Part shown: piece by piece, positions 1 to 10,841 of the stretch
Layout: every line of letters starts with the position of its first letter
Position numbering within the stretch: the stretch's first letter is position 1
Source of the DNA: Candidatus Celerinatantimonas neptuna
Lineage (GTDB): Bacteria > Pseudomonadota > Gammaproteobacteria > Enterobacterales > Celerinatantimonadaceae
Assembly: GCA_911810475.1 (NCBI GenBank)
Contig: OU461276.1
Span: 3,225,501 to 3,289,500 of the forward strand
Length of the DNA stretch: 64,000 nt
Direction of reading: 5' to 3'
Program-made: the position numbers and the translations under genes
Notes under the pieces: generated by a model
Seen by the model: the letters and a program-made list of their open reading frames with translations, nothing else
What the model was told of the DNA's origin: nothing
The model's database searches: none

Positions 1-945
1 AAACTCTCTGAAACCCTTTCCCGATATTCCGCCACCGGCCGACATGGTCTGAATCAGGCCTTTGTGACGTAAATAAGCAATCAAGCTTTCTGATCCTTCA
101 TATCCAAGTAAATGAGCTAAAAAGCCCAGAGGTTTACTTTTATATAAATGGCTGAGATCCGAAAAATCAAACGACATGGTCAGTCGTTGTATTTCTTTTA
201 CCGGGTGAGCATAGATTGCGATGCCGCGATCTTGTTCTCTTAGTAATGGAACATTTGTCCGGATGGGGCAATCGTGACGGGGTATATCATTAAACCGTTC
301 GCTCCATGAAGTTAATGTCTCCAGTGATTGATTACTAAGTATGACCAGTGTCATTTGCTCTGAAGAATAGTAAGTCTGATAAAAATTCAGTAGATCGTTG
401 CGAATCGATTTGTCTGGCCAGTCAGCGAGCGTTTCGACCGATCCAACTGAGAATTTACTAAAAGGGTGCTGCGGATTAATAGTCTCTTTATGAACCTGAT
501 AGAGACGACGGACATCATCCTGAAGTTTTAATAAATACTCTGAATGGACGGCCTGACGCTCTTTTTCCACGAGTTGTGGATCAAAGCAAGGGGCAATGAA
601 AAATTGGCAGAATCTGTCTAATGCGTCGTTAAACCAATTATTTTCAATATCAAAAAAGTAATTGGTGAATTCAGTCCCTGTCCAGGCATTGTGGCTTCCG
701 CCATGGTGGTTGATAAATTGTTGGTATTCCCCGGCTTTTGGATACTTTTTAGTTCCAAGAAATAACATATGTTCAAGAAAGTGAGCTAATCCTTGTCGCT
801 CAGGAGGATCATCAAAATGGCCAACATTGACTGTTAACGCTGCAGCAGACTTGGACGCATTTTTGTCACAAATGAGAAGAGCTCTCAGACCGTTTTGTAA
901 CTGGACTGATTTATATTGACGGGAATCGTTGGGACTGGTTCGCAA
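1..945 (-). CDS. Pitrilysin-like M16 zinc metallopeptidase (partial, 3' end outside window)
   Basis: Reading the minus strand from 945 to the left edge gives an open frame of 315 codons. It carries the inverted zinc motif HFLEH near residue 50 (HxxEH, the M16/insulinase signature) and, downstream, HGGSHNAWTG, typical of the pitrilysin branch. This family degrades peptides and small proteins. There is no obvious signal peptide, so a cytoplasmic location is inferred, unlike periplasmic E. coli PtrA. I chose the TTG at 945 because GGAG lies 6 bases upstream and the N-terminus (LRTSPNDSRQYK) then aligns with remembered marine homologues. In-frame ATG at 990 and GTG at 966 are alternatives without a ribosome site. 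The gene is divergent from sixA. Family call is strong; start is moderate. Confidence 0.85.
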   Translation of the reverse strand, partial: MRTSPNDSRQYKSVQLQNGLRALLICDKNASKSAAALTVNVGHFDDPPERQGLAHFLEHMLFLGTKKYPKAGEYQQFINHHGGSHNAWTGTEFTNYFFDIENNWFNDALDRFCQFFIAPCFDPQLVEKERQAVHSEYLLKLQDDVRRLYQVHKETINPQHPFSKFSVGSVETLADWPDKSIRNDLLNFYQTYYSSEQMTLVILSNQSLETLTSWSERFNDIPRHDCPIRTNVPLLREQDRGIAIYAHPVKEIQRLTMSFDFSDLSHLYKSKPLGFLAHLLGYEGSESLIAYLRHKGLIQTMSAGGGISGKGFREF

Positions 946-976
946 AGTGCGCTCCAATGTTGACACTATTCGATAT

Positions 977-1005
977 ATTATCAGCGTCATTGGCAATACT
1001 TGCAA
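977..1005 (-). promoter_or_regulatory. Candidate sigma70 promoter of the M16 peptidase gene
   Basis: On the minus strand TTGCAA (1000-1005) and GATAAT (977-982) are separated by 17 bases. Transcription would begin near 970 and give a roughly 25-base leader ending at the GGAG/TTG start at 945. This is inferred from sequence only. Confidence 0.45.
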
Positions 1006-1091
1006 ACGAATGCACGATATTTTCTACGGCTGGTTTGTTTGTTCGACAGAGGGTAACATGTCAGGATCTCAAACAGATAGGTAGCCATTCG

Positions 1092-1547
1092 ATGGAAATT
1101 TATGTTATGCGACATGGTCAGGCTAAAATGATGGCAAAGAATGATAGCCAGAGAGAACTGACCAGAAACGGTATTACACAAGTTAAAAAAATGGCGAAGA
1201 AGCTCTCTTTGCAGATCTCTGCTTTTGATTATACGTTGGTAAGTCCTTTTGTCCGGGCTCAGCAGACGATGAAAAAAGTGGGGGCCATTATTCCTGAATT
1301 AGGAAAAATAGTGACACTCGATGAATTAACGCCAGGAGGTGATGCCGGATCTGTGAAGGCTTTTCTTGGTGAATTGGAAGAGAATAGTCGGGTGCTTATT
1401 GTTTCACATTTACCACTGGTTGGTTATATGGTTGAGGTACTGGTTCCAGAGGCTGGAGCCCCACTTTTTGCAACATCGGCGGTTGCTCATATTCGAACTG
1501 ATCAAAGGAATACAACGCTGGTTTCTTTAGAACAGCCTGGCCGTTAA
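1092..1547 (+). CDS. sixA: Phosphohistidine phosphatase SixA
   Basis: A 151-residue protein starting MEIYVMRHGQA. The RHG triad is the catalytic histidine motif of the histidine-phosphatase (phosphoglycerate-mutase-like) superfamily, and the second histidine is seen in IVSHLPLVG near residue 109. SixA removes phosphate from histidines of HPt domains such as ArcB, or from the nitrogen phosphotransferase system. Length is close to the usual 150-160 residues. The frame is open back to 957, but the upstream part has no similarity to SixA, so the ATG at 1092 with a weak AGGTAG site is used. It lies upstream of smrB-prmB-aroC, a neighbourhood known in related gammaproteobacteria. Confidence 0.9.
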   Translation: MEIYVMRHGQAKMMAKNDSQRELTRNGITQVKKMAKKLSLQISAFDYTLVSPFVRAQQTMKKVGAIIPELGKIVTLDELTPGGDAGSVKAFLGELEENSRVLIVSHLPLVGYMVEVLVPEAGAPLFATSAVAHIRTDQRNTTLVSLEQPGR

Positions 1548-1820
1548 TTCAGGTAAATTTTATTTTGCAATGTTTTTCAGGGACATTTATTAGTGATGAG
1601 ATAGAAATCACAAAAGTATTATATAGGTTCATATTTTGATCACACTTTTACTGTAGTGTATCGCGCTGTGGAACTTTTTTAGGTATTTTTGTCTAAGATA
1701 TATGTTGTTGACAGAATTCAGTACTTAAAAAAAGGATATTTATAATTTTTTATATGTCCATGTGTGTTCGATAGGAAGGATACTCCTAAGATCCACCGCT
1801 ATTGCAGGTAAGAGATCGAT

Positions 1821-2033
1821 ATGAAAATTTTTAAAAAATATTCGCCCAAACATATAGCTCGTTATGTTAAAACCTTTTTTAAAGGGCGCATTTATATTCA
1901 GGGTCGGGGTGCTTATGAGTTTGATCAGGGTAAATTGATTATGCTTAATCAGCATCGCACACCAAAGCATCGTAAGACTGTTGCTGAAATCAATCATTAT
2001 ATCGACGGCTTTAACCGGAATCAGGCGGCATAA
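1821..2033 (+). CDS. Small basic protein of unknown function
   Basis: Encodes 70 residues, strongly basic, opening MKIFKKYSPKHIARYVKTFF and containing GRIYIQGRGAYEFDQGKL. There is no signal peptide and no transmembrane stretch. The start has an AGGTAAGAG-like purine tract about 10 bases upstream, and a strong terminator follows directly at 2055, so it is very likely a real, independently transcribed gene. It has the feel of a conserved short protein of marine gammaproteobacteria, but I cannot name the family. The many Lys/Arg and His residues would allow nucleic-acid binding; that is only a guess. Confidence 0.7.
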   Translation: MKIFKKYSPKHIARYVKTFFKGRIYIQGRGAYEFDQGKLIMLNQHRTPKHRKTVAEINHYIDGFNRNQAA

Positions 2034-2054
2034 ACTCACTATTGCAGTCAAGTC

Positions 2055-2085
2055 AAAGCCACCACAATAGATGGTGGCTTTTTAA
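2055..2085 (+). terminator. Rho-independent terminator
   Basis: AAAGCCACCA and TGGTGGCTTT form a perfect 10-bp stem with a 7-base loop, followed by T residues. It ends the small gene at 1821-2033. Confidence 0.85.
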
Positions 2086-2193
2086 TTCACTTGTAAATAT
2101 TTTATTTAATCCTTATTAGAAATATTCCTGATACAATATGGCGAATAATCATTCAGTAGTTATTCTGGAATTTTCAGTAGAGTCGGTAGCAGA

Positions 2194-2721
2194 TTAGCGG
2201 GGGAGTTTGATTAATACCAACAAGGCGCTATTGCCACCCCATTCTTTGGGGGCTTGGTGGAAAGCTGCAACATCAGGGTGCTGAGCCAGCCATTCTGGTA
2301 CTTTTTGCTTTAATATATTCTGCCCATGTCCATGCATAATCGATGCGACTTCTAGCCGTTGATTCAGGCATTCGTGAAGCATTGCGGCAATTTCTTGTTT
2401 CGCCTGATGACGGGTTAATCCGTGAAGATCCAAGAATATTTCGGGGGCGTATCGTCCACGACGTAATTTCTTAAGTTCATCCGGTTCGGTTTGTTCGGCA
2501 CGCCAGCGCATCGGCCCCTCTTCAGGTAAAAGCGGGCTGTATTCATCAGAAAAATAGTGCAACTGTTGATTGACCTGTTGATGTAACTGCCCCAACGTGG
2601 GTCTTTTTTTCTTGATTCGAGGCGGTTGTGGCCTTATTTTATCTTGCTGAATTGGTGTTATTCCACGCATTGCTTCCTGAAATAAGGCAAAATCAGTATC
2701 TTTTGAGGATTTTTTAGGCAT
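2194..2721 (-). CDS. smrB: SmrB, ribosome-rescue endonuclease (Smr domain)
   Basis: A 175-residue protein with an N-terminal linker and a C-terminal Smr domain. The domain shows LDLHGLTRHQAK (residues about 98-109) and MHGHGQNILK (about 130), the two characteristic Smr motifs DLHG and HGxG. SmrB cleaves mRNA between collided ribosomes (established for E. coli SmrB). Length matches the family (about 180). It is divergent from prmB with only a 56-base gap, the usual arrangement in gammaproteobacteria. No convincing Shine-Dalgarno precedes the ATG at 2721. Confidence 0.93.
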   Translation of the reverse strand: MPKKSSKDTDFALFQEAMRGITPIQQDKIRPQPPRIKKKRPTLGQLHQQVNQQLHYFSDEYSPLLPEEGPMRWRAEQTEPDELKKLRRGRYAPEIFLDLHGLTRHQAKQEIAAMLHECLNQRLEVASIMHGHGQNILKQKVPEWLAQHPDVAAFHQAPKEWGGNSALLVLIKLPR

Positions 2722-2777
2722 AACGTGGTTAAACTAGCAAATAAGTATATTTGATTGTACGCAATCTCGGAGTGAAA

Positions 2778-3704
2778 TTGGAAAAGATTTTTGTTGAGGA
2801 AGCGGTTAACGAATTACATACCATTCAAGATATGCTGAGATGGACAGTAAGTCGTTTTAATCATGCTAATATCTATTATGGCCATGGAACTGATAATGCT
2901 TGGGATGAAGCGATTCAATTGATATTCCCATCGCTATGTTTGCCTTTAGAGATCGGTCAGGAAATTAAAGAAGCGCGTTTAACTAAAAGCGAGCGTGAGA
3001 TGCTGGTTGAGTTGGTTATCCGGCGTGTTAATGAACGGATCCCAGTGGCTTATCTGACCCAAAAAGCATGGTTTGCAGGTTTGGAGTTTGTGGTTGATGA
3101 ACGTGTTTTGATTCCTCGCTCACCGATTGCAGAGTTGATTGAACAGAAATTTCAACCATGGCTACGCAAAGAACCTGCTCGTATTTTAGATCTATGTACG
3201 GGGAGCGGCTGTATTGCGATAGCTTGTAACTATGCATTTCCTGATGCAGAAGTCGATGCTGTTGATATATCTACAGATGCGCTGGCTGTTGCTGAACTTA
3301 ATATTCAAAGTCATGGTCTTGAGCAGACGGTTTTCCCAATTCAATCTGATGGGTTTCAGGCGTTAAAAGGGCAGAAGTATGATTTAATCGTGAGTAATCC
3401 GCCTTATGTAGATGAAACAGATATGCAGCATCTGCCTCAGGAGTTTTGTCATGAGCCCGAACTAGGGTTGGCATCAGGTGTTGATGGATTATATTTAACG
3501 CGACAAATTCTAAAACAGGCTTCGGATCATTTGAATGATGATGGTGTGCTGATTGTTGAAGTGGGGAATAGTCAGGTACACTTAGAATCTCAATATCCTC
3601 AAGTTCCATTTACCTGGCTGGAGTTTGAAAATGGCGGGCATGGTGTCTTTGCAATAACGAAAGAACAATTATTGGCACACGCTGATCAATTATTAGGTGA
3701 TTAA
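2778..3704 (+). CDS. prmB: Ribosomal protein uL3 N5-glutamine methyltransferase PrmB
   Basis: SAM-dependent methyltransferase that modifies a glutamine of ribosomal protein L3. The SAM-binding stretch [13 protein letters not shown] (about residue 137) and the catalytic NPPY motif (VSNPPYVDE, about residue 206) are present. I place the start at the TTG at 2778, five bases after GGAG (2769-2772). The protein then begins [13 protein letters not shown], aligned with MDKIFVDEAVNEL of E. coli, and has 308 residues (E. coli 310). The open frame extends to 2751, but that region has no similarity. aroC follows after 11 bases and is probably co-transcribed. Confidence 0.93.
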   Translation: MEKIFVEEAVNELHTIQDMLRWTVSRFNHANIYYGHGTDNAWDEAIQLIFPSLCLPLEIGQEIKEARLTKSEREMLVELVIRRVNERIPVAYLTQKAWFAGLEFVVDERVLIPRSPIAELIEQKFQPWLRKEPARILDLCTGSGCIAIACNYAFPDAEVDAVDISTDALAVAELNIQSHGLEQTVFPIQSDGFQALKGQKYDLIVSNPPYVDETDMQHLPQEFCHEPELGLASGVDGLYLTRQILKQASDHLNDDGVLIVEVGNSQVHLESQYPQVPFTWLEFENGGHGVFAITKEQLLAHADQLLGD

Positions 3705-3715
3705 AAGAGGAATGC

Positions 3716-4804
3716 ATGGCGGGAAATAGTATCGGCCAACATTTTCGGGTGACGACTTTTGGTGAAAGCCATGGCGTTGCATTAGGGTGTATTATTGATG
3801 GGTGTCCGCCTGGTCTGGCACTAGATGAAGCGATGATACAAAAAGAGCTTGATCGTCGCCGCCCGGGAACATCTCGTTTTACAACTGCACGTCGGGAACC
3901 GGATGAAGTTTCGATTCTTTCTGGCGTTTTCGAAGGAAAAACAACCGGAACATCAATCGGTTTGATGATTAAGAATACGGATCAGCGTTCTAAAGATTAT
4001 TCGTCTATTAGTCAATTATTCCGCCCCGGACATGCTGATTACACCTATCATCAGAAATACGGTATCCGGGATTATCGGGGTGGAGGTCGCTCATCGGCTC
4101 GTGAAACTGCGATGCGGGTCGCTGCAGGAGCTGTTGCTAAAGCTTACCTTAAGCAGCACCTTGGTGTAGACATTAAAGGTTATTTAAGTCAGTTAGGACC
4201 GATTAAAGCTCAGAAAGTAGATTGGTCTCAGGTAGACCAGAACCCATTCTTTTTCCCAGATACTGATGTATTAGACAAATTGGATGCATTTATGCGGGAT
4301 CTGAAGAAGCAGGGAAATTCGATTGGTGCAAAAGTGAGTGTTGTCGCTTCTGGTATTCCAGTGGGATTAGGGGAGCCTGTTTTTGATCGCTTGGATGCAG
4401 ATATAGCACATGCGCTGATGGGTATCAACGCGGTTAAAGGCGTCTCTATTGGTGATGGATTTGATGTGGTTGAGCAACATGGTAGTGAGCATCGTGATGC
4501 ATTAACTCCAGAAGGTTTTGCCAGCAATCATGCTGGAGGCATTTTAGGTGGAATTTCTTCAGGGCAAGATATTATTGCGCATATTGCATTGAAACCAACT
4601 TCAAGCATTACTGTTCCGGGACCAACGATTAATATAAAGGGTGAATCAACTGAGGTGATCACTAAAGGTCGACATGACCCTTGTGTGGGTATTCGGGCTG
4701 TGCCGATTGCTGAAGCGATGTTAGCTATTACGTTGATGGATCACTATCTACGCAATCGCGGACAAAATGCTGATGTGACGACAATAACACCTAAATTGTC
4801 ATGA
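3716..4804 (+). CDS. aroC: Chorismate synthase AroC
   Basis: 362 residues (E. coli 361). Converts EPSP to chorismate with reduced FMN, the last step of the shikimate pathway. Family signatures are seen at the N-terminus ([18 protein letters not shown]), in the middle ([14 protein letters not shown], then [19 protein letters not shown]) and near residue 337 ([17 protein letters not shown]). AGAGGA lies just upstream of the ATG. It forms an operon with prmB (11-base gap), as in E. coli. Confidence 0.97.
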   Translation: MAGNSIGQHFRVTTFGESHGVALGCIIDGCPPGLALDEAMIQKELDRRRPGTSRFTTARREPDEVSILSGVFEGKTTGTSIGLMIKNTDQRSKDYSSISQLFRPGHADYTYHQKYGIRDYRGGGRSSARETAMRVAAGAVAKAYLKQHLGVDIKGYLSQLGPIKAQKVDWSQVDQNPFFFPDTDVLDKLDAFMRDLKKQGNSIGAKVSVVASGIPVGLGEPVFDRLDADIAHALMGINAVKGVSIGDGFDVVEQHGSEHRDALTPEGFASNHAGGILGGISSGQDIIAHIALKPTSSITVPGPTINIKGESTEVITKGRHDPCVGIRAVPIAEAMLAITLMDHYLRNRGQNADVTTITPKLS

Positions 4805-5117
4805 TAATTGCGTGCGGGGGAGTCGAGCCTGCTTCTCCGCATATGTAATGAAATAAACGAAATTCATTTCATGAGAATAATCAGAGCAAAGTAGAAACTA
4901 TCAATAATTGTTAGAGATACCTGAAGCGTATTGATAATTTGAATGATGTTTAAGCGAAATTGTTTGGACAGAGCGAAATAACAAAATATTAGCATCCTGA
5001 ATGGATAGATGCTGATATTGTATTTGAACCACAAAAACGGGCTGCCTTATTGAATAAGTTGGCCCGTTCTTAGCTCTTTCTTTTAATAATCACTGCTCAC
5101 ACGCAGTGAATTATCAA
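4805..5117. other. Intergenic region, aroC to csp
   Basis: About 310 AT-rich bases between two convergent genes. Apart from the csp terminator near 5036-5068 I see no gene, repeat or other clear signal. Confidence 0.6.
5036..5068 (-). terminator. Rho-independent terminator of the cold-shock gene
   Basis: AACGGGC and GCCCGTT close a hairpin extended internally by CTTATT/ATAAG. On the minus strand it is followed by TTTTT, about 50 bases after the csp stop codon. Confidence 0.7.
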
Positions 5118-5327
5118 TTAAAGAGGTTTAATATTTTCAGCCTGAGGGCCTTTTTGACCTTGAGTGATTGTGAATTCTACACTTTGGCCTTCAGCCAGAG
5201 TTTTAAATCCGTCACCAACAATTGCACTAAAGTGTGCGAAAACGTCAGGACCATTTTTTTGTTCAATGAAACCAAAACCTTTCGATTCATTAAACCATTT
5301 AACAGTACCAGTAACAGTATTAGACAT
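5118..5327 (-). CDS. CspA-family cold-shock protein
   Basis: A 69-residue single cold-shock domain. RNP1 is KGFGFIEQ (residues about 15-22) and RNP2 is [10 protein letters not shown]-terminal [11 protein letters not shown] is also typical. These proteins bind single-stranded nucleic acid and act as RNA chaperones. The frame is open to 5366, but [15 protein letters not shown] at 5327, preceded by TTAGGAAAT, is the natural start. The long AT-rich leader upstream is compatible with the cold-inducible 5' UTRs of cspA-type genes, but I cannot tell whether this copy is cold-inducible. Confidence 0.93.
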   Translation of the reverse strand: MSNTVTGTVKWFNESKGFGFIEQKNGPDVFAHFSAIVGDGFKTLAEGQSVEFTITQGQKGPQAENIKPL

Positions 5328-6057
5328 AACCAATTTCCTAAGTAAAAATTTGAGCCATTTTGGCAAAGTTGCGGGAGGAAAACCGAGTACTTAATTTATA
5401 TAGAACGAAAGATTTATGACTAAAACTTGCGGGATATATCTATGTAACGCCGTGCCTTCACTCAAGCATTGCTAACACTACACGTGAAATTGATATCGGT
5501 CAATAAAAAACACGAAATTAGATGTGGTAAATGAAAGGTAGATCACTAAATGAAGAATGATCATCATTTTTTGGGGACTGAATCACCTTTAGTCATGTTT
5601 TTGCAATATGTTCTATTCATTCTAATAACAATAGTGGCCGTTAAATCAGTTGTTTCATTTTTATTTAACAAAATAATTTTCGAAATATTATTTTCATCCA
5701 TTAATTTCTTAATGAATAAAATTCGCTAAGTATCTTCTGAGTATGTTGATTTTTATTGCTATCTGCCCGCTTAGAATATGATGTTTTACGGTCCGCGATG
5801 CGTCTCAAATGCGTTTCATTTGAACAAAAGTTCAATCGACGAACGGTAAGATCCTCTGGTTAAACGTTGACATTTTATTCAATAATGAATGTAAAAGGCG
5901 GTACGGTTATGTGCAAAGACTATCAGCGATTGTTCAGTGCTGATTTTGACTTGAATAGCAATGTAAAGATGTGTATGTCACATCATTTGTGACTTGCTTC
6001 AGATAATTGCTTGTTTTATAAAATATTTGACATGTTTTTAAATCAAGCCTTTCTTTT
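5328..6057. other. AT-rich divergent intergenic region
   Basis: About 730 bases upstream of both the cold-shock gene (minus) and the outer-membrane protein gene (plus). It must hold both promoters and probably a long csp leader. No open frame longer than about 60 codons looks coding, and I could not fix a promoter with confidence. Confidence 0.5.
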
Positions 6058-6834
6058 ATGAAAATTATGAGATTTTGTAATTTTTCTTTGTGTTTATTAT
6101 TGATGTTGCCTTTCACTTCCCATGCTTCTGTTGAAGCATCTTTGGGTCTTGTGGGGGCTCATTTAAGCTATCGGGAAACCGGTGTCCATCAAAGTGGTTA
6201 TCTTACCGGACTGAAAGGCCATCTGGCTGTTCATCAAGGCTTAATGGTTCGGTTTGATGGCTCGTACATCTCTGGACATGTTGACTATAACAGTACCGAT
6301 ACAGGCAGTATGAAAAACATGTCCGATTATATTTATGAAATCAGAGGACTTATTGGACAGGATTTATATACACCAGGTTTACGTATTACGCCTTATACCG
6401 GTTTGGGGTATCGCAATTTGAAAAACAATTCGGCATATCGCAGGAGCACAACGGGTGCTTTGGGGTACAACCGCGAACAGAGTTATATTTATTTGCCCGT
6501 GGGTTTAATGTTTCAACAGATGGCTATACTACCAGGCCATTGGGGGGTCGGTTTTAAGCTTGAGTTTGATCAGTTAATCCGTGGATATAACACGTCCGAA
6601 TTAGGGACAATTCCAGGGAAAAGGGATTTATCCTTTCATCAGAAGACGGGGTCAGGGGCCCAGGCTTCAATCACATTTAAACGGTATTTGGATTCAGACT
6701 TTTTTATCCGGGCCATTACATTTACCCCCTATGTGAAATATTGGGATGTCAATGCCTCTAACGTAAATGAAGGGTATTATGAACCAGATAATACGACTGT
6801 TGAATTTGGCGCTACATTATCTGCTTCAATTTAA
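6058..6834 (+). CDS. Putative outer-membrane beta-barrel protein
   Basis: 258 residues with a classic Sec signal peptide (MKIMRFCNFSLCLLLMLPFTSHA, cleavage after SHA near residue 23). The rest consists of alternating amphipathic strands rich in Tyr, Gly and aromatic residues (LSYRETGV, YTGLGYRNL, YIYLPVGLMF, ITFTPYVKYW), as expected for a small outer-membrane barrel. It resembles generic OmpA-barrel/opacity-type proteins. It does not end in the usual terminal Phe but in ATLSASI. No recognisable ligand or enzymatic motif. It is monocistronic. An in-frame ATG at 6067 is an alternative start; neither has a clear ribosome site. Confidence 0.7.
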   Translation: MKIMRFCNFSLCLLLMLPFTSHASVEASLGLVGAHLSYRETGVHQSGYLTGLKGHLAVHQGLMVRFDGSYISGHVDYNSTDTGSMKNMSDYIYEIRGLIGQDLYTPGLRITPYTGLGYRNLKNNSAYRRSTTGALGYNREQSYIYLPVGLMFQQMAILPGHWGVGFKLEFDQLIRGYNTSELGTIPGKRDLSFHQKTGSGAQASITFKRYLDSDFFIRAITFTPYVKYWDVNASNVNEGYYEPDNTTVEFGATLSASI

Positions 6835-6911
6835 TGTAATAATCTGCTTTATTAAAAGATGAGTCTAAACTGAGAAAAAGGACAGCATCTGATTGAGCTA
6901 TCCTTAATATT

Positions 6912-7898
6912 TTAAGCTAGAGACTGAAATGGTTTTTGTGCGATTACGATGGCTCGCTTAGGGGCTGGTAAACCTTCAAGTGTTTGGGTCGGGTCTTTCT
7001 GATCAAGAAATTCTGCCAGGGATTCATTGGTCATCCATTCTGTTCGTCGCTGTTCATCGGTTGTGGTCACTGATACATCAACGCATCGTACTTTCTTAAA
7101 GCCACATTTTTCCAGCCAGAGTGTTAATGCATCGACACTGGGTAAAAACCAAACGTTGTTCATTTTTGCATATCGTCCCGGGGGGACAAGCACCGTTTGC
7201 TCATTACCATCGACTATCAGGGTTTCCAGAATTAATTCACCTCCATCAACAAGCTGATCATACAATTGTTGTAGATGTTCAATAGGTGAACGACGATGAT
7301 AGAGAACGCCCATTGAGAAAACAGTGTCAAAAGCCTGTAGAGGTGGAAGCTGCTCAATACCCAGAGGTAATAGGTGAATCGATTGAGGAGCACCTGCAAG
7401 TTGCCGAATAGCTTCAAACTGAACCAGAAACAAAGATGAAGGGTCTATGCCAACTACAAATTCAGCACCGGCACCAAGCATTCTCCACATATGGTAGCCA
7501 TTGCCACAACCGACATCTAATACATAACGATGGTGAAGCGGACTAATATGTTCTGCGAGTCTGTCCCATTTCCAATCACTACGCCATTCAGTATCAATTG
7601 TAAAATCAAAGATCTGATAAGGTCCTTTTCGCCATGGGTGATAGCTGCGAAGTAAATTTTCAATTTTGCGTTTTTCACCCTGAAGCAATTGAGGGGGAGT
7701 ATCGATAGTCATTCCATTTCGTAAATGAACAATTGCGTTATCTTGTTGAGGTAATTTATCTAAAACGCGCTCCCAATTCGGTAGCAAGCCATGGGCCTGC
7801 TCACTTCGCCACTGTTGTAATTGTTTTGGTAAAATTTCCAGCCAGTGCGCCAGTGGCCCCAATGCAATTTGGGCGTAAAAACGATTAAAATCGATCAT
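6912..7898 (-). CDS. cmoB: tRNA U34 carboxymethyltransferase CmoB
   Basis: 328 residues (E. coli 323). Uses carboxy-SAM made by CmoA to turn 5-hydroxyuridine at tRNA wobble position 34 into 5-oxyacetyluridine. Visible hallmarks are [14 protein letters not shown]-like [16 protein letters not shown], the SAM loop [15 protein letters not shown] and the conserved [16 protein letters not shown]. The start codon lies inside the end of cmoA (14-base overlap), so the two are translationally coupled. Confidence 0.96.
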   Translation of the reverse strand: MIDFNRFYAQIALGPLAHWLEILPKQLQQWRSEQAHGLLPNWERVLDKLPQQDNAIVHLRNGMTIDTPPQLLQGEKRKIENLLRSYHPWRKGPYQIFDFTIDTEWRSDWKWDRLAEHISPLHHRYVLDVGCGNGYHMWRMLGAGAEFVVGIDPSSLFLVQFEAIRQLAGAPQSIHLLPLGIEQLPPLQAFDTVFSMGVLYHRRSPIEHLQQLYDQLVDGGELILETLIVDGNEQTVLVPPGRYAKMNNVWFLPSVDALTLWLEKCGFKKVRCVDVSVTTTDEQRRTEWMTNESLAEFLDQKDPTQTLEGLPAPKRAIVIAQKPFQSLA

Positions 7899-8637
7899 CT
7901 TGTGGCCCTTTTATGGCGAGGAATGATGCAAAATTAAAGCATTGGAACCACTGTTGTATATGGGTAAATCCAGCCTGTTCAAATCGTTTAAAATGGGCCT
8001 GCTGCGAATCGCTACGTAACACGTTTTCCAGAGCGGTTCTTTTTTGACTAATTTCAAGTTCGCTGTAGCCGTTTGCCCGTTTGAAATCTAAGTGAAGATT
8101 TGCCATCAGTGCTTGGATTGATGGATCATCGAAATGAATCTTTTCGCTGACAATGAGTATTCCTCCGGGTAAAAGCCCCTGGAAAATGGAATTGATTAGA
8201 GAGTCTCTGTATTCAGGATCTACAAATTGTAATGTGAAGTTCAGAACAACGATACTGGCTTTATCGATCGGTATATTCTGTATATCTGCACACTTTAACG
8301 TGACCGGGGTATTGCTTTTAAAAGCGTCGAGATGCCGTTGGCATCGTTCAATCATGGCTGCTGAATTATCAATACCAATGATCTGGCAACCGCTCTGATT
8401 GATGTTTCGACGCATCGACAACGTTGCAGCACCTAAAGAGCAGCCTAAATCATAAAGATTTGAATGGGCTTGATGGTATTGAGCTGTTAGTTGGCCTATT
8501 GTCTCCAGAATTGTACTATAACCTGGGACTGAGCGCTGAATCATGTCTGGGAAAACGTCTGCGACGTGTTGATCGAATCGGAATTCCCCCAGTTGGGCAA
8601 TGGGTTTGGCGAAGATATTATCCTGACGATGTATCAT
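7885..8637 (-). CDS. cmoA: Carboxy-S-adenosyl-L-methionine synthase CmoA
   Basis: 250 residues. Makes carboxy-SAM from SAM and prephenate for CmoB. The fold motif [17 protein letters not shown] (about residue 60) is the nucleotide-binding loop of this family, and [12 protein letters not shown] is typical of CmoA. It opens the cmoAB operon and is divergent from aspS across 230 bases. Confidence 0.95.
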   Translation of the reverse strand: MIHRQDNIFAKPIAQLGEFRFDQHVADVFPDMIQRSVPGYSTILETIGQLTAQYHQAHSNLYDLGCSLGAATLSMRRNINQSGCQIIGIDNSAAMIERCQRHLDAFKSNTPVTLKCADIQNIPIDKASIVVLNFTLQFVDPEYRDSLINSIFQGLLPGGILIVSEKIHFDDPSIQALMANLHLDFKRANGYSELEISQKRTALENVLRSDSQQAHFKRFEQAGFTHIQQWFQCFNFASFLAIKGPQDDRF

Positions 8638-8766
8638 GGTTCATTTACTAAGACTGGATTAAAGCGAGCGCGCATTTTAGCGCGGTTTTATTAAGCTGTC
8701 TTGTTATCTGGGCTTTGTTCGTAGAGTTTTATTGGTTCAATATTCTTTTTTATGTTCAAAATCTTT

Positions 8767-8772
8767 TATAAT
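8767..8772 (+). promoter_or_regulatory. Likely -10 element of the aspS promoter
   Basis: A perfect TATAAT lies about 95 bases before the aspS ATG. The -35 region (TTCTTT-like, about 18 bases upstream) is weak, so the promoter is only a candidate. Confidence 0.4.
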
Positions 8773-8867
8773 ATGGCCCTTGGTTTACCTTATGCTGTTG
8801 TTTTGAAGTAGCCTTTCTAAGGCAGCATAAAGTAAGGTTTGTTTTATTTCTGCAACGGGAAAGCGTT

Positions 8868-10634
8868 ATGCGCACAGTGTACTGTGGACAAGTCACATCT
8901 GAATATGAAGGTCAGGAAATTGACCTGGTTGGTTGGGTTAATCGACGTCGCGATTTAGGCGGTGTTATCTTTATCGATCTGCGAGATCGTGAAGGAATTG
9001 TTCAGGTGGTGTTTGATCCGGATCGCGATGATAGCTTTGCTGTTGCTAATTCATTACGAAACGAATTTTGTGTACAACTGCGTGGACGAGTCCGTCCTCG
9101 TCCTCAAGGACAGGTCAACCAGGATATGGTGACCGGAGCAATTGAAGTACTGGGGTTGGAGCTTAAGATTTTAAACCGGTCAGCGCCATTGCCTTTAGAT
9201 AGTAATCAGGAAAACAGTGAAGAACTCAGGCTTAAGTATCGTTATTTGGATCTTCGCCGACCCGAGATGACACACCGGTTAGTTTTTCGGGCTAAAGTCA
9301 CCAGTTTTATCCGTCGATTTTTGGATGAAAATGGCTTTTTAGATATTGAAACACCTATTTTGACGAAAGCTACCCCAGAGGGTGCTCGAGATTATCTGGT
9401 TCCTAGTCGGACCAATCGCGGCAAGTTTTTTGCTTTGCCACAGTCACCGCAAATTTTTAAACAGTTATTGATGGTCTCAGGTATGGACCGTTATTATCAG
9501 ATTGTGAAGTGTTTTCGTGACGAAGATTTAAGGGCTGATCGTCAACCTGAATTTACTCAGATCGATATGGAAACGTCATTCATGAGCGCCGAAGAGGTTC
9601 GTGCGATTACCGAAGAGATGCTTTGTTCGATGTTTCGTGAGCTTTTAGATGTTGAACTGGGTGAATTCCCGATTATGACCTGGAATGAAGCAATGCGTTT
9701 ATATGGCAGTGATAAACCAGACCTTCGAAATCCGATGCAGTTGATTGATGTAGCAGACCTGGTTAAGTCGGTTGATTTTAAAGTGTTTGCAGGCCCTGCA
9801 AATGATCCGAAAGGCCGGGTGGCAATGCTCTGTGTTCCTGGGGGGGCATCTCTTTCCCGTAAGCAACTTGATTGCTATGCTAAATATATCAGTGCTTATG
9901 GCGCGAAAGGTCTGGCATGGATGAAAATCAATGATGCAGCAGCTGGTATCGATGGTGTTCAGTCTCCAATTGCTAAATTTTTGACTCCGGAAATTATCGA
10001 AGCATTGATTAGCCGTGCCCAGGCAAATTCAGGTGATATTCTTTTGTTTGGTGCGGATAGCTTTACGGTTGTAAGTGATGCTATCGGGGCATTACGCTTA
10101 AAAGTGGGTGAAGATCTTGGTTTGGTGAGCGAAGGCTGGAAACCATTATGGGTCATTGATTTCCCAATGTTTGAAGAATCTGATGGCCGGTTGACTGCGA
10201 TGCACCATCCATTTACAGCGCCTGTACCGGGTGTTACACCGGAACAGTTGCGTCAGCACCCGCAAGGAACATTGTCGAATGCTTATGATGTGGTTCTTAA
10301 TGGTGTTGAAGCCGGGGGGGGCTCAGTGCGTATTCATGAACAGGATATGCAAAGTGCCGCTTTTGATGCGTTGAGTATTTCACCAGAAGAAGCCAAGGAT
10401 AAATTTGGTTTCTTACTTGAAGCATTGAAATTTGGTGCTCCTCCACATGCAGGTTTAGCACTTGGTTTGGATCGATTAATTATGCTAATGACCGGAGCAT
10501 CGTCTATTCGTGATGTTATGGCTTTTCCGAAAACGACGACAGCAGGTTGTCCTTTGACAGATGCTCCTACGCCGGCAAACCCGCAGGCGTTAGAGGAATT
10601 AGGGATAATTTTGAAATCAGATAATGAGGAATAA
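8868..10634 (+). CDS. aspS: Aspartyl-tRNA synthetase
   Basis: 588 residues (E. coli 590). Class II synthetase that charges tRNA-Asp. It has an N-terminal OB-fold anticodon-binding domain ([23 protein letters not shown]), motif 2 ([18 protein letters not shown]), the bacterial GAD insertion domain and motif 3 ([13 protein letters not shown]). GGGAAAG precedes the ATG. It sits upstream of yebC-ruvC in the order known from related bacteria. Confidence 0.98.
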   Translation: MRTVYCGQVTSEYEGQEIDLVGWVNRRRDLGGVIFIDLRDREGIVQVVFDPDRDDSFAVANSLRNEFCVQLRGRVRPRPQGQVNQDMVTGAIEVLGLELKILNRSAPLPLDSNQENSEELRLKYRYLDLRRPEMTHRLVFRAKVTSFIRRFLDENGFLDIETPILTKATPEGARDYLVPSRTNRGKFFALPQSPQIFKQLLMVSGMDRYYQIVKCFRDEDLRADRQPEFTQIDMETSFMSAEEVRAITEEMLCSMFRELLDVELGEFPIMTWNEAMRLYGSDKPDLRNPMQLIDVADLVKSVDFKVFAGPANDPKGRVAMLCVPGGASLSRKQLDCYAKYISAYGAKGLAWMKINDAAAGIDGVQSPIAKFLTPEIIEALISRAQANSGDILLFGADSFTVVSDAIGALRLKVGEDLGLVSEGWKPLWVIDFPMFEESDGRLTAMHHPFTAPVPGVTPEQLRQHPQGTLSNAYDVVLNGVEAGGGSVRIHEQDMQSAAFDALSISPEEAKDKFGFLLEALKFGAPPHAGLALGLDRLIMLMTGASSIRDVMAFPKTTTAGCPLTDAPTPANPQALEELGIILKSDNEE

Positions 10635-10841
10635 TCTTAATTTCTCTGTTGTTGAATGTGAACGGGTCTATCATCGATAATTATATTTTTAGTTGTGTTT
10701 GGATTCGGGCCATAGAAACGTCATATGGCCCAATAACTCCATTTGATTCTCTTTATGATCAGAATAAACACTTGGCTGCTTGTTGCATTAAAGGTGTTTG
10801 ATTAGATGTGATTCGGCAACTTAAAATTCAATAGACCTAAT

